The notes: a model not told the origin generated them from the sequence alone. A stretch of 10,739 nt of DNA from JANWHF01 sp036276235 (GCA_036276235.1 DATBDZ010000311.1:1-10739); one strand, 5' to 3'; shown: positions 1 through 6,858, counted from the stretch's first letter. Numbers and translations are program-made.

Positions 1-9
1 CGAATGAGA

Positions 10-85
10 GATGTCACGCGAAGAGACGAAGAGGCGAAGCGGTCCTCAAGTCTTCCTTCGTTACTTCGCAGCTTCGCGTGACATC
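10..85. repeat. Palindromic array of 8-base units downstream of the mutase gene
   Basis: A 14-base perfect inverted repeat at 10-23 and 72-85 encloses tandem 8-base units: CGAAGAGA, CGAAGAGG and CGAAGCGG at 19-42, faced by CTTCGTTA, CTTCGCAG and CTTCGCGT at 56-79. Folded, the units pair with about one mismatch each. CGAATGA at 1-7 is also complementary to 93-99, so the element may continue past the left edge. Further TTCGG-like units follow at about 88-124. On the minus strand it lies 3' of the mutase stop codon, so it could end or protect that transcript, but no clear T-run follows. Confidence 0.75.
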
Positions 86-137
86 CATTTCGTCATTCGG
101 GTTTCGGCAATTCGGATCTCGGAATATCAAAGCCTTG

Positions 138-1655
138 TTAGCTCGCAGATGATCCGGGATTGGCGGAAAGCGCCTTGCCCGTAACCGGCCGGGGCGTGGC
201 TTTGATTGACTGTGGCGTCGGTTTACGTTCGCCGCTGCCGGCGTGTTGGGAGCGCTCGTGCTTGGCCGCGTTACGGCCGTCGAGGGTGCTCTCGTATTTG
301 ATCCCGATCGTCTGCTCCGGCTCGTTGAGCAGAAGGCGATTGATCAATTCCACGCCTTGCATGAGCGTGTGGTCGGTGTTCGATACCTCGTACTTCCACA
401 TGCCAAAGCGGCCGCGGCTGTAGATGTTATGGTGCTCCAGGAACGGGATCGACTGCGCGAGGATCTCATCGCGCTCGACGGTCGGCGTCGGGTAGCTGTA
501 GTCGGCGTGGAAGGTCCAGGTATCGACGATATCCTTCTGATCCTCTTCCTTGATCATGCCGGAGTTGATCAAGCCGCGGATCGTGTCGTCGACGATTCGT
601 TTACCATCAACAGGCTTGAACTCGCTGTAGCTGGTCTCGCAAAGCAACGAATAATATCGATCCTTGTCCGGCGTCATGTATGGCGAATAATTGCTCAAAT
701 ACGTGACGCGATAGAACGGGCAATTGCTCTCCGGATAATACATCCAGCTCTTGGTGCTGGGGCACGGCTGCTTGATGCCGACACCCACCATGTATCCGCC
801 GCTGTGGCGCAGGCTGGCGGTCGCCTTCTTGATAGCGCGGGGGACTTCGCCGTTGAGGACATCATTGCACAGTTTATCGAGCGGCATCGCCGTGATCAGA
901 TCGTCATACTGGACGATTTCGCCGTCAGTGAAGCGGATTTCCTTCTTGATCAAATTGATGAAATCGACGGACTTGTTGAGGTTCACGTGTCCTTCGAGCG
1001 GCTTGCCGAAGCGACGGTAGAATTCACCCGTGCCGCCGTAGAGCGGGAACTTGAACTGGTTGTTGGGGCCCCAGCCGACATCATCGCTTTCGAGCACGAC
1101 GTTCTTGAGCGCGCGATTGATGTCGATCATCGCGACGCGCTCGCCGATCCATTGCTTGTTCATCATCTCCGCCGGATGCGCCCACACTTTGAAGTTGTAC
1201 GGCTTCATGAAATGCTTGACGATTCCGTCGCCGAAGACGGCATCCATGAATTCACCGAAATTCTTCGCGGCTTTATGATCGCGCTTCGTCTGCGCTTCAA
1301 TCAGGCCCGTCAGACATTCGCAGGTCACCTCGCGCGGCAGATAGCGGATGTTGTTCTGAAAGGGATAAGGCACCCACCGATCGAACATGCGCACCCAGCT
1401 CTCGCGCATGTTCAATTGGAAATCTTTTCCCATCAGCGTATCAAACACGTCGTCGTAATATTTATAGTGGCTGAACATCACGTGGCCGCCGATGTCCCAC
1501 GTAAAGCCGGCGGAATCGGTAAAGCTGCTGGCCAGACCGCCGATGTGCGAGCTGCGCTCGTACATCTGGAAGTTTTTGTAGCCGAGCTCTTTGAGACGAT
1601 ACGCCGCGCCCAGCCCAGTGGGCCCCGCGCCAATGATGACAATCTTTCGCTCCAT
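138..1655 (-). CDS. glf: UDP-galactopyranose mutase, eukaryotic-type (FAD flavoenzyme)
   Basis: Interconverts UDP-galactopyranose and UDP-galactofuranose in the cytoplasm using reduced FAD, supplying the donor for galactofuranose glycans. Numbering here is from an ATG at 1667 (509 residues). The FAD-binding motif GAGPTGLGAA is at 13-22 and GGHVMFSHYKY at 60-70. From memory of the Aspergillus fumigatus enzyme, the residues contacting flavin and substrate all have counterparts: H62, Q104 (YPFQNN), R177 (WIGERVA), N202, W308, R320 (CPFYR), Y327, Y392 (YPTPT), R420 (RGRFG) and Y426. The family assignment is therefore to the eukaryotic branch rather than the shorter E. coli/Mycobacterium branch. 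I place the start at the ATG at 1655 because GGAG (1662-1665) lies six bases upstream of it, whereas the ATG at 1667 has no ribosome site. The last roughly 50 residues are Ser/Thr/Pro/Lys-rich and probably disordered. The gene follows the hydrolase-transferase gene by about 31 bases and is very likely co-transcribed with it. Confidence 0.93.
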   Translation of the reverse strand: MERKIVIIGAGPTGLGAAYRLKELGYKNFQMYERSSHIGGLASSFTDSAGFTWDIGGHVMFSHYKYYDDVFDTLMGKDFQLNMRESWVRMFDRWVPYPFQNNIRYLPREVTCECLTGLIEAQTKRDHKAAKNFGEFMDAVFGDGIVKHFMKPYNFKVWAHPAEMMNKQWIGERVAMIDINRALKNVVLESDDVGWGPNNQFKFPLYGGTGEFYRRFGKPLEGHVNLNKSVDFINLIKKEIRFTDGEIVQYDDLITAMPLDKLCNDVLNGEVPRAIKKATASLRHSGGYMVGVGIKQPCPSTKSWMYYPESNCPFYRVTYLSNYSPYMTPDKDRYYSLLCETSYSEFKPVDGKRIVDDTIRGLINSGMIKEEDQKDIVDTWTFHADYSYPTPTVERDEILAQSIPFLEHHNIYSRGRFGMWKYEVSNTDHTLMQGVELINRLLLNEPEQTIGIKYESTLDGRNAAKHERSQHAGSGERKPTPQSIKATPRPVTGKALSANPGSSAS

Positions 1656-1661
1656 GTACAT

Positions 1662-1665
1662 CTCC
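1662..1665 (-). promoter_or_regulatory. Ribosome binding site deciding the mutase start
   Basis: GGAG on the minus strand sits six bases before the ATG at 1655 and overlaps the more upstream ATG at 1667. It favours translation from 1655. Confidence 0.55.
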
Positions 1666-1686
1666 ATTCAAGCAACAACCCTCGGA

Positions 1687-4452
1687 CTATGAGCCTTGCG
1701 TCGGCTGGTACACGTAGGCCAGACCGGCTGACTCATCCGCGACCGGGGCGATTTTCGAGGCCGAGCGGCGATCCTTTGGTGTGATCGCATCGCGAATCAG
1801 CTTCTGCATATCGCCCACCGTCGATTCCCAACTGGCACTGCGCGCCTTCTCAATGCCGCGCGCGATTCGATCGGTATTCGGCTCATGCAATGCGCGCTCC
1901 ACAGCCGCAATAAACTCTTCGGTGTTTCCCGCGATATCGACCAGATCGCTATATTGGCGCACCACATCGCGCACCGGCGTGCTTACCACCGGCCGACCTG
2001 TCGCGAGATATTCCAGCGCCTTGGTCGGATTGATGTATTGCGTCGATGCGTTGTTCGCGAACGCCATCATGCAAACATCAAACGCCTTGCAGTAGTTGGG
2101 CAGCACCGAGTAATCGCGCCCGCCCATCCAGAAGAGATTGGGGAAGTGCGGCAACGTATTCGGATCGACCTTCACGACCGGCCCGATGATCGCCAGCGAC
2201 CATTCGGGCTTGGCGCGGGCAATCTCGCCCAGCATTGCGTAATCGACGCGTTCATCGACCACGCCAAACCAGCCAAGGATCGGCCGGGCCAGGAAATCGA
2301 TATCGGGCGGAATCGAGATCGTCGGATCCTGCGCGCGCGAGAAGTGGTCAAACTCGACGCCGCAGCCGAAGAAATGCACATTATCGTGATATTGCTTTTT
2401 CTTCAGATACAGCTCGTAGCCGCCGGTGAAAACGACGTCGGCATATTTCATCAGGCGCTGCTCATTGGCCACCAATGACGGCGGCGCGCCGGTGAATTGC
2501 GACAGCTCGTCCATCGAGTCGTACACGATGCCGCGGTTGGTGAAGTGGCCCAGCGACCAACTGGCGTCCATAGGGCTGTAGTACCAGAGCAGCGGGCGAT
2601 CGAACGCGCCGTTCTCGTTCATCTGGCTGATCGCCTTGTTGGTCAGCTCGCGCAAAAGCCCCGGCAGCTTCGTGTTGGTGGCCCACGACGGCGCCAGATG
2701 CGGACAGGCGACCGTCACGTTCGGCATCACCTGATGCAGCGACACTTCCGGCTCGGCGCCTTCGCGCCGATCGAAGAACGGCTCTTCAACAAAGAGCACC
2801 TGATGCTTCTTCGCGAAGCGCGAAAGGAACTGCTGTGGGCGCTGCCAGACAAATCCCCAGCGCAGATGGCTGAAGACGACGATGCCGTAGTGGTCGGTGA
2901 ATTTGTCTTCGGAGATTTCGATCTCTTTGCCACTCGCGGCTTCGACAATTCGAGATGGCGCTGCCGGCGCCTCACCAGCGACGCCCGGCACCGGATCGCT
3001 CAGGCGCTTTGCGGTCGAGGTACCGCCGTTTCCGTTGCCGCTGCGCGCGACCGCCGGCTGGGCAATCGCTTGCTGCGCAGGCGCCGTCGTCGGAACATTC
3101 CATTCGCCGACCGGTGGCAACTGTTCATCCTCCACGCCGGCCGGCAGAACAACTTTCGTCAGCTCGGAAACGAGTTTTTCGCCTGAATCGACGGCCGAGC
3201 GGAATTGCTTCACCAGCGGCGTCGCATTTCGCGACAGCGTTCCATCATTGCAGCGCTCGAGCCGATAGAGGCCAACCTGGTGAATCTTGCCGATGCGATG
3301 GGTTAGCGCGCCGTCCCAGTCAATCTGATCGATCATCGGCCACCAGAAAATGCCCAGAAGCGGGACGCCTTCTTCGCGCAAGCGTCGCGTGTGATCGATG
3401 ATCGTGTCGAGCCAGATTTCGCGATTGATCGGCTTGCCATCGACGGATGTTTCCGTCACGAGCAGCGGCAGGCCGTAGCGGTCGTAGTATGCGTGCGCAA
3501 CTCCATACAACCCGACGGGATTCTCTGCGCGGCGTTGGATGATGCGCTCGCCTTGCTTATCAAGCTGCCAATCGCCGTGCGGGTAATAATCCAAGCCCAG
3601 GATGTCCGGCGATTGCGGGTTGCCCTTAAACCAATCAAGATCGACATCGCTCATTCCATAGCTTGTTAGCCACGGGAAAAGCGGATGCCGCGAGTCAACC
3701 CGACCGCTCAGCAGATCGATCGCCACAAATCGGCGAAGGTTTCGCCGCTGCACTTCGACCTGTAGCTCGGGCACGCGCGTTCGATAGTTTTCGGCGGCAT
3801 CGCAGAGGACGATCGGCGTGTTCGCATCCTGCCGACGGATCGCGCGAATGGCGCGGCTCACGCCTTGAACGATGCGGCTCAGCACGGGCATGTACCCGCG
3901 CCACTTGCGGCTGTGCGGGGGCCAGAAGCCAAAGTCGCCGCTGAATAGGGCGCTCACCAGCGGCTCATTAAATGGACACCAGCAGCGCACCCGCCCGCGA
4001 TAGCGCGAGACCAGCGCATCGGCAAATCGCTCAAGCGCATCGGGGAATTCCGGGTCGCCCACCGCCTGCTTCAGCCAGAGCGGCGTGCCGAAGTGCATCA
4101 CATCCAGAAACAGATCGATCTTCAGATCATTGATCAGATCCATCCGCTCATCGCAAACGGACCAATCAAATTTGCCGCGCTCGCGCTCGATTGTGTGCCA
4201 GGGAAACGCGTAACGCAGCGCGCTGAGCCCAAGCTCTTCCTTGGCCCGGCGGAAATCTTCCCGCCAAAAGCGATCGTGCTGCGTCCACTGAAATTGATCG
4301 ACATTCAGATGCGGCAGAAACGAGCATTCGATGCCGGCTCCCCAGACGAATCGGTCAAACGGAAGCGTCGGCAGAGCGGGTTGCGCCTCGGGCGCGTTTT
4401 CCAGATCGCCGCAGGCGGCGTTTTTTGTGGTGGGCGTGGCTTCAAAAATCAT
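1687..4452 (-). CDS. Fusion protein: GH1-like glycoside hydrolase plus GT-B glycosyltransferase
   Basis: A 921-residue two-domain protein. Residues about 33-420 form a clan-A (beta/alpha)8 barrel close to glycoside hydrolase family 1. The acid/base motif is FNEP (E163), the nucleophile motif is LLVTETSVDG (E334), and FGTPLWL (121-127) and FGFWPPH (174-180) are typical of GH1-like proteins found with sugar-nucleotide enzymes. Residues about 430-520 are a Pro/Ala/Gly-rich linker. Residues about 521-890 form a GT-B glycosyltransferase: FSHLRWGFVWQRPQQFLSRF (527-546) opens the N-terminal Rossmann fold, ILGWFGVVDERVD (725-737) starts the nucleotide-binding half, and NPTKALEYLATGRPVV (808-823) holds the donor-site Glu (E814). 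No signal peptide or membrane segment is visible, so it should be cytoplasmic or membrane-associated. The start at 4452 has AAGGA nine bases upstream. Position next to the mutase suggests transfer of galactofuranose or of a sugar in the same glycan, which is inference. The barrel could be hydrolytic, transglycosylating or only structural. Confidence 0.88.
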   Translation of the reverse strand: MIFEATPTTKNAACGDLENAPEAQPALPTLPFDRFVWGAGIECSFLPHLNVDQFQWTQHDRFWREDFRRAKEELGLSALRYAFPWHTIERERGKFDWSVCDERMDLINDLKIDLFLDVMHFGTPLWLKQAVGDPEFPDALERFADALVSRYRGRVRCWCPFNEPLVSALFSGDFGFWPPHSRKWRGYMPVLSRIVQGVSRAIRAIRRQDANTPIVLCDAAENYRTRVPELQVEVQRRNLRRFVAIDLLSGRVDSRHPLFPWLTSYGMSDVDLDWFKGNPQSPDILGLDYYPHGDWQLDKQGERIIQRRAENPVGLYGVAHAYYDRYGLPLLVTETSVDGKPINREIWLDTIIDHTRRLREEGVPLLGIFWWPMIDQIDWDGALTHRIGKIHQVGLYRLERCNDGTLSRNATPLVKQFRSAVDSGEKLVSELTKVVLPAGVEDEQLPPVGEWNVPTTAPAQQAIAQPAVARSGNGNGGTSTAKRLSDPVPGVAGEAPAAPSRIVEAASGKEIEISEDKFTDHYGIVVFSHLRWGFVWQRPQQFLSRFAKKHQVLFVEEPFFDRREGAEPEVSLHQVMPNVTVACPHLAPSWATNTKLPGLLRELTNKAISQMNENGAFDRPLLWYYSPMDASWSLGHFTNRGIVYDSMDELSQFTGAPPSLVANEQRLMKYADVVFTGGYELYLKKKQYHDNVHFFGCGVEFDHFSRAQDPTISIPPDIDFLARPILGWFGVVDERVDYAMLGEIARAKPEWSLAIIGPVVKVDPNTLPHFPNLFWMGGRDYSVLPNYCKAFDVCMMAFANNASTQYINPTKALEYLATGRPVVSTPVRDVVRQYSDLVDIAGNTEEFIAAVERALHEPNTDRIARGIEKARSASWESTVGDMQKLIRDAITPKDRRSASKIAPVADESAGLAYVYQPTQGS

Positions 4453-4605
4453 GCGCGTACATCCTTCCTTCCAAGCGGCCTCGCTTGTTTCATAAAGGTT
4501 GCTTTAATTTGTGGGACGGTCGGGCCGTCGAGGCGCACCCAGTACGCCGTTGTCTTGCTCGATCCCCAATCCCGACGATCACTCCGGAGCCTCAGGCGGC
4601 CTTGG

Positions 4606-4794
4606 CTACCGGGTGCAGAATTGTTTGAGCCGACTGTCGATATACCGCGTCCAAATCGGCGGCATCGCTGGAACGGCGCGGGTGGCCGGGTCGTCACCGG
4701 TCGGCATGTAAGTAGAAGGAATGTGCGGCGCTTGCGGTTGGGTCGTCAGCTTGCTGCTTGCTGCATTCTTCAATTCTGTAGTATTGCGCTCCAT
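4606..4794 (-). CDS. Small orphan protein, 62 residues, upstream of the sugar operon
   Basis: I do not recognise this protein. Reading from the ATG at 4794 gives 62 residues beginning MERNTTELKNAAS and ending DSRLKQFCTR. It is polar, with a Pro/Thr/Ala-rich middle (about 18-46) and a more amphipathic C-terminal segment (PPIWTRYIDSRLKQF). There is no signal peptide or membrane helix. The case for it being real is a full GGAGG ribosome site five bases before the ATG, third-position GC similar to neighbouring genes, and its place 153 bases before the hydrolase-transferase gene on the same strand. The frame stays open up to 4872 but the upstream starts lack a ribosome site. It could be a small partner of the glycan enzymes or a leader peptide. 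Conservation would decide. Confidence 0.5.
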   Translation of the reverse strand: MERNTTELKNAASSKLTTQPQAPHIPSTYMPTGDDPATRAVPAMPPIWTRYIDSRLKQFCTR

Positions 4795-4799
4795 ACATA

Positions 4800-4804
4800 C
4801 CTCC
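4800..4804 (-). promoter_or_regulatory. Strong Shine-Dalgarno site of the 62-residue gene
   Basis: GGAGG on the minus strand, five bases before the ATG at 4794. It is the strongest well-spaced ribosome site in the window and is the main reason for calling the small gene. Confidence 0.55.
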
Positions 4805-5092
4805 ACACATCGATCAGTTCGCACCCCGAGGATTCCCCGGACGACCTTTCGTATTGCAAACACCATTCCCAAGAGATTCTCACAGCAGTATTTGCGGCGG
4901 ACTCGTCCGCAATTACAGCGAAAAATCGGCGTTAAGATGGCAAAAAAAATTCGAAGAAAACGGGACCCGCGAACCGGGCCTAGCAGGAGATGATGGAATA
5001 CAGGACGGCTTGTCCGGCCGGCGACAGCCTGTCCACCGGCGTCAGCATTTTTAATATCGGATTACCGCTGACTCTCCGGGAGTTCCGCGATC

Positions 5093-5131
5093 AAAAATCG
5101 GCGGGCAGTGCCCGCCCTACGCGCCGATTTT
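5093..5131 (-). terminator. Probable rho-independent terminator of motA-motB
   Basis: AAAATCGGCG (5094-5103) pairs with CGCCGATTTT (5122-5131). Read on the minus strand the hairpin begins 35 bases after the motB stop and ends in TTTTT. A second hairpin, GGCGGGC (5100-5106) with GCCCGCC (5110-5116), shares part of the same bases. The A/T tails on both sides would let it work in either direction. Confidence 0.5.
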
Positions 5132-5155
5132 AAGTAGTGCGTGCACTGCCCGCCG
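5094..5155. repeat. REP-like palindrome cluster around GGCGGGCAGTGCCCGCC
   Basis: Three overlapping inverted repeats: AAAATCGGCG/CGCCGATTTT (5094-5103, 5122-5131), GGCGGGC/GCCCGCC (5100-5106, 5110-5116), and CGGCGGGCAGTGC (5099-5111) with its exact 13-base complement at 5143-5155. The GGGCAGTGCCC core followed by CCTAC resembles intergenic palindromes I recall from many bacterial genomes. The bases can form only one set of helices at a time. Confidence 0.65.
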
Positions 5156-5166
5156 TTTCTTTCGAC

Positions 5167-5964
5167 TCATTCCGAAGCTGCCGCGGTCTTCGGCATTGGT
5201 TGATTGTCAACCGATTTATTAATTCGATCGCGCAAGTCCTCAACCAGCGACGTGGTTACTTCCACCTCAACGCGCCGATTTTCCGATTGCGCGTTAGTGC
5301 CGTAGCTGCGCTCGCGCACCGGCTCGAATCTCGACGAGCAATAGTCGCGCAGCGTTTCCTCGGCGACGCCATGATCAACCAGGTACTGCCTGACCGCTTC
5401 AGCGCGCTTAAACGCCAGCGCCATCAAATCCTGATTCGATGAACTGGGCAGATCATCCAGCGAAGCATGCCCCTTGATGAGAACGATGTAAGCGTGGCCG
5501 CGAATCACCTGGGCGATCTCGTCCAATTCTTTTTTGGTCTGATCGGAAAGGGTGGCACTTCCCGAGGCGAACATCAGCCGCCCGCCCTCGGCGGCGCTTT
5601 TGCCGTTGCGAATTGAAGTCGGCTTGCTATCCGTGCCGGGCGGTGTCGTGCGCGGTGCGTTCTCTTCGTTTCCAAACTTGCGGCCAGTCCGCGGCGAGCG
5701 ATCGCCCAGCATTGCGCGATCGATGGGATCAGAGCTGTTCGCGTTGGGAACGTAGCCAAATGCACGCCGTATTTCGCCGACGGTCTGATCCCACGTCTTC
5801 TGTGACTCCACGTCGCTCTTACCTTCCTTGCCCGGATTAGGCTTGAGCACCCAAAGAATGACAAAGAACCCCATCATCAGCATGACAAGGTCAGCGAAGG
5901 TGAAGATCCACTCGGGGCACTCTTCGCACTCGGTGGGCTTTTTGCATTTACAAGATTTCGCCAT
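5167..5964 (-). CDS. motB: Flagellar motor stator protein MotB/PomB (OmpA C-terminal domain)
   Basis: Ion-channel and peptidoglycan-anchoring subunit of the flagellar stator, working in the inner membrane with MotA. Numbering from the ATG at 5964 (265 residues). A short cytoplasmic leader carries four cysteines (C5, C7, C13, C16). PEWIFTFADLVMLMMGFFVI (17-36) is the single membrane helix with the ion-carrying Asp at D25. Residues about 55-128 are plug and linker. The OmpA/MotB domain (about 129-237) shows RLMFASGSATLS, IKGHASLDD and NRRVEVEV, as expected for peptidoglycan binding. Cysteines before the helix recall Vibrio PomB, so sodium coupling is possible but not shown. The start is uncertain: a GTG at 5973 would add three residues, and neither start has a good ribosome site. 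It follows motA after a 114-base gap filled by a hairpin. Confidence 0.9.
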   Translation of the reverse strand: MAKSCKCKKPTECEECPEWIFTFADLVMLMMGFFVILWVLKPNPGKEGKSDVESQKTWDQTVGEIRRAFGYVPNANSSDPIDRAMLGDRSPRTGRKFGNEENAPRTTPPGTDSKPTSIRNGKSAAEGGRLMFASGSATLSDQTKKELDEIAQVIRGHAYIVLIKGHASLDDLPSSSNQDLMALAFKRAEAVRQYLVDHGVAEETLRDYCSSRFEPVRERSYGTNAQSENRRVEVEVTTSLVEDLRDRINKSVDNQPMPKTAAASE

Positions 5965-5977
5965 GTGAGACACTCAA

Positions 5978-6076
5978 GGAAATGCTGAATGCTGAGTGCT
6001 GATTGCTGAATAGAGGACTCAAATCGCCGTACGAACTGCATTATTCAGCATTCAGCATTCGGCAATCAGCATTTCC
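5978..6076. repeat. Palindromic array of 7-base units between motA and motB
   Basis: The arms at 5978-6012 and 6042-6076 are complementary over 35 bases with four mismatches, around a 29-base loop. Each arm is four tandem 7-base units: GCTGAAT, GCTGAGT, GCTGATT, GCTGAAT on one side, and ATTCAGC, ATTCAGC, ATTCGGC, AATCAGC on the other. It begins two bases after the motA stop and ends 13 bases before the motB ATG. Confidence 0.85.
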
Positions 6077-6078
6077 AA

Positions 6079-6858
6079 CTACGCTGCTTTCGGCATCGCT
6101 TCCTGCTGCTTGGTGCTGAGGAAGCTCAGGAGCTGCATTTCGACGACGCGCGGGTTGTTGCCGGCTTGGATGCTCAGGACGCCTTGCAGAATGATCTCTT
6201 TGGAGAAGATTTCTTCCTGCGAACGGAGCGCGAGTTTCTCGGCGATCGGGCCGGCGACCAGATTTTGCAGCAGGCAGCCGTACAGGGTGCCGGTGAGTGC
6301 GATCGCCAATGCGTGGCCGATCACGGCGGCGTCGCCGTCGAGGTGAAGGAACATCGCGACCTGCGCAATGAGTGTCGCCATCAGTCCAAAGCCGGGGCCG
6401 AACTTGGCCAATGTGTGGAACAGGTGCTTGCCGTGTTTGTGGCGCTCGGCCATCGCTTCGATTTCGATGCGAAGGATGCGCTCGATAATTTCCGGATCGG
6501 TGCCGTCGATGGTGAGCTGCAATCCTCGCCGCAGAAATGGATCGGGCGCTTCGCGCGCGACGGATTCCAGCGCCAGCACGCCATCGCGACGAGCCGTCTC
6601 GGCGTACTTCACCATCTCCTGAATCATGTGCTCGATGTGCTCGTGCTTGGCGAAAAGCCATTTTTTGATAAAGCCGCCGGCGCCGGTGATGTTGTGCAGC
6701 GGCATCGAGAGCAGGGCGGCACCGAGCGATCCGCCGAACACCAGAAAGATTTCCGGCGGCTTGAAGTAAGCGCCCATCGCCCCTTCCGAGGCGTGGTACA
6801 TCGAGAAGATCACGGCGCCCCAGGCGAGCAGCGCTCCGATCAGTGTTGCCAGATCCAT
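6079..6858 (-). CDS. motA: Flagellar motor stator protein MotA/PomA
   Basis: Inner-membrane stator subunit that turns ion flow into torque on the rotor protein FliG. It has 259 residues, close to Vibrio PomA and shorter than E. coli MotA. Four membrane helices are visible: about 2-21, 33-52, 151-171 and 178-203. The cytoplasmic loop between helices 2 and 3 holds ARRDGVLALE (89-98), where R90 and E98 match the charged residues known to contact FliG. The helix-flanking prolines are present in KFGPGFGLMATL (P155) and NLVAGPIAEKLALRSQEE (P204). I chose the ATG at 6858 because the family begins near MDLATLIG and AAGGA lies ten bases upstream; an in-frame extension to 6921 has no membrane or family features. 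It heads a two-gene unit with motB. Confidence 0.93.
   Translation of the reverse strand: MDLATLIGALLAWGAVIFSMYHASEGAMGAYFKPPEIFLVFGGSLGAALLSMPLHNITGAGGFIKKWLFAKHEHIEHMIQEMVKYAETARRDGVLALESVAREAPDPFLRRGLQLTIDGTDPEIIERILRIEIEAMAERHKHGKHLFHTLAKFGPGFGLMATLIAQVAMFLHLDGDAAVIGHALAIALTGTLYGCLLQNLVAGPIAEKLALRSQEEIFSKEIILQGVLSIQAGNNPRVVEMQLLSFLSTKQQEAMPKAA

Larger units (their letters stand above)
4795..5166. other. Non-coding stretch between motB and the sugar operon
   Basis: No convincing gene lies in these 372 bases. They hold the ribosome site of the 62-residue gene (4800-4804), a short hairpin (GCGGAC at 4897-4902 with GTCCGC at 4905-4910, alternatively TTGCGG at 4892-4897 with CCGCAA at 4907-4912), an A8 run at 4942-4949, a copy of AAAAATCGGCG at 4921-4931, and the palindrome cluster at 5093-5155. 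The promoter of the sugar operon should be here. TTGCCA next to the T8 run on the minus strand is a possible -35, but the only -10-like hexamer (TGTAAT) is about 20 bases away, so I do not call it. Confidence 0.5.

Noticed and set aside
10..99. CRISPR array
   Set aside because: Units are 7-8 bases and contiguous, with no spacers of CRISPR length and no cas genes.
243..1784. 513-codon open frame on the plus strand
   Set aside because: It lies antisense to the mutase gene, gives an Asp/Val/Ala/Arg-rich protein with no recognisable motif, and is a typical mirror of a GC-rich coding region.
4449..4697. 82-codon minus-strand frame whose stop overlaps the hydrolase-transferase start (ATGA)
   Set aside because: The overlap looks operon-like, but the protein is Arg/Pro-rich, has no ribosome site, and conflicts with the better supported 62-residue frame.
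4942..4949. T8 run on the minus strand as a terminator
   Set aside because: The hairpin upstream of it (CCCG with CGGG) is only four base pairs and is separated from the run by about 16 bases.
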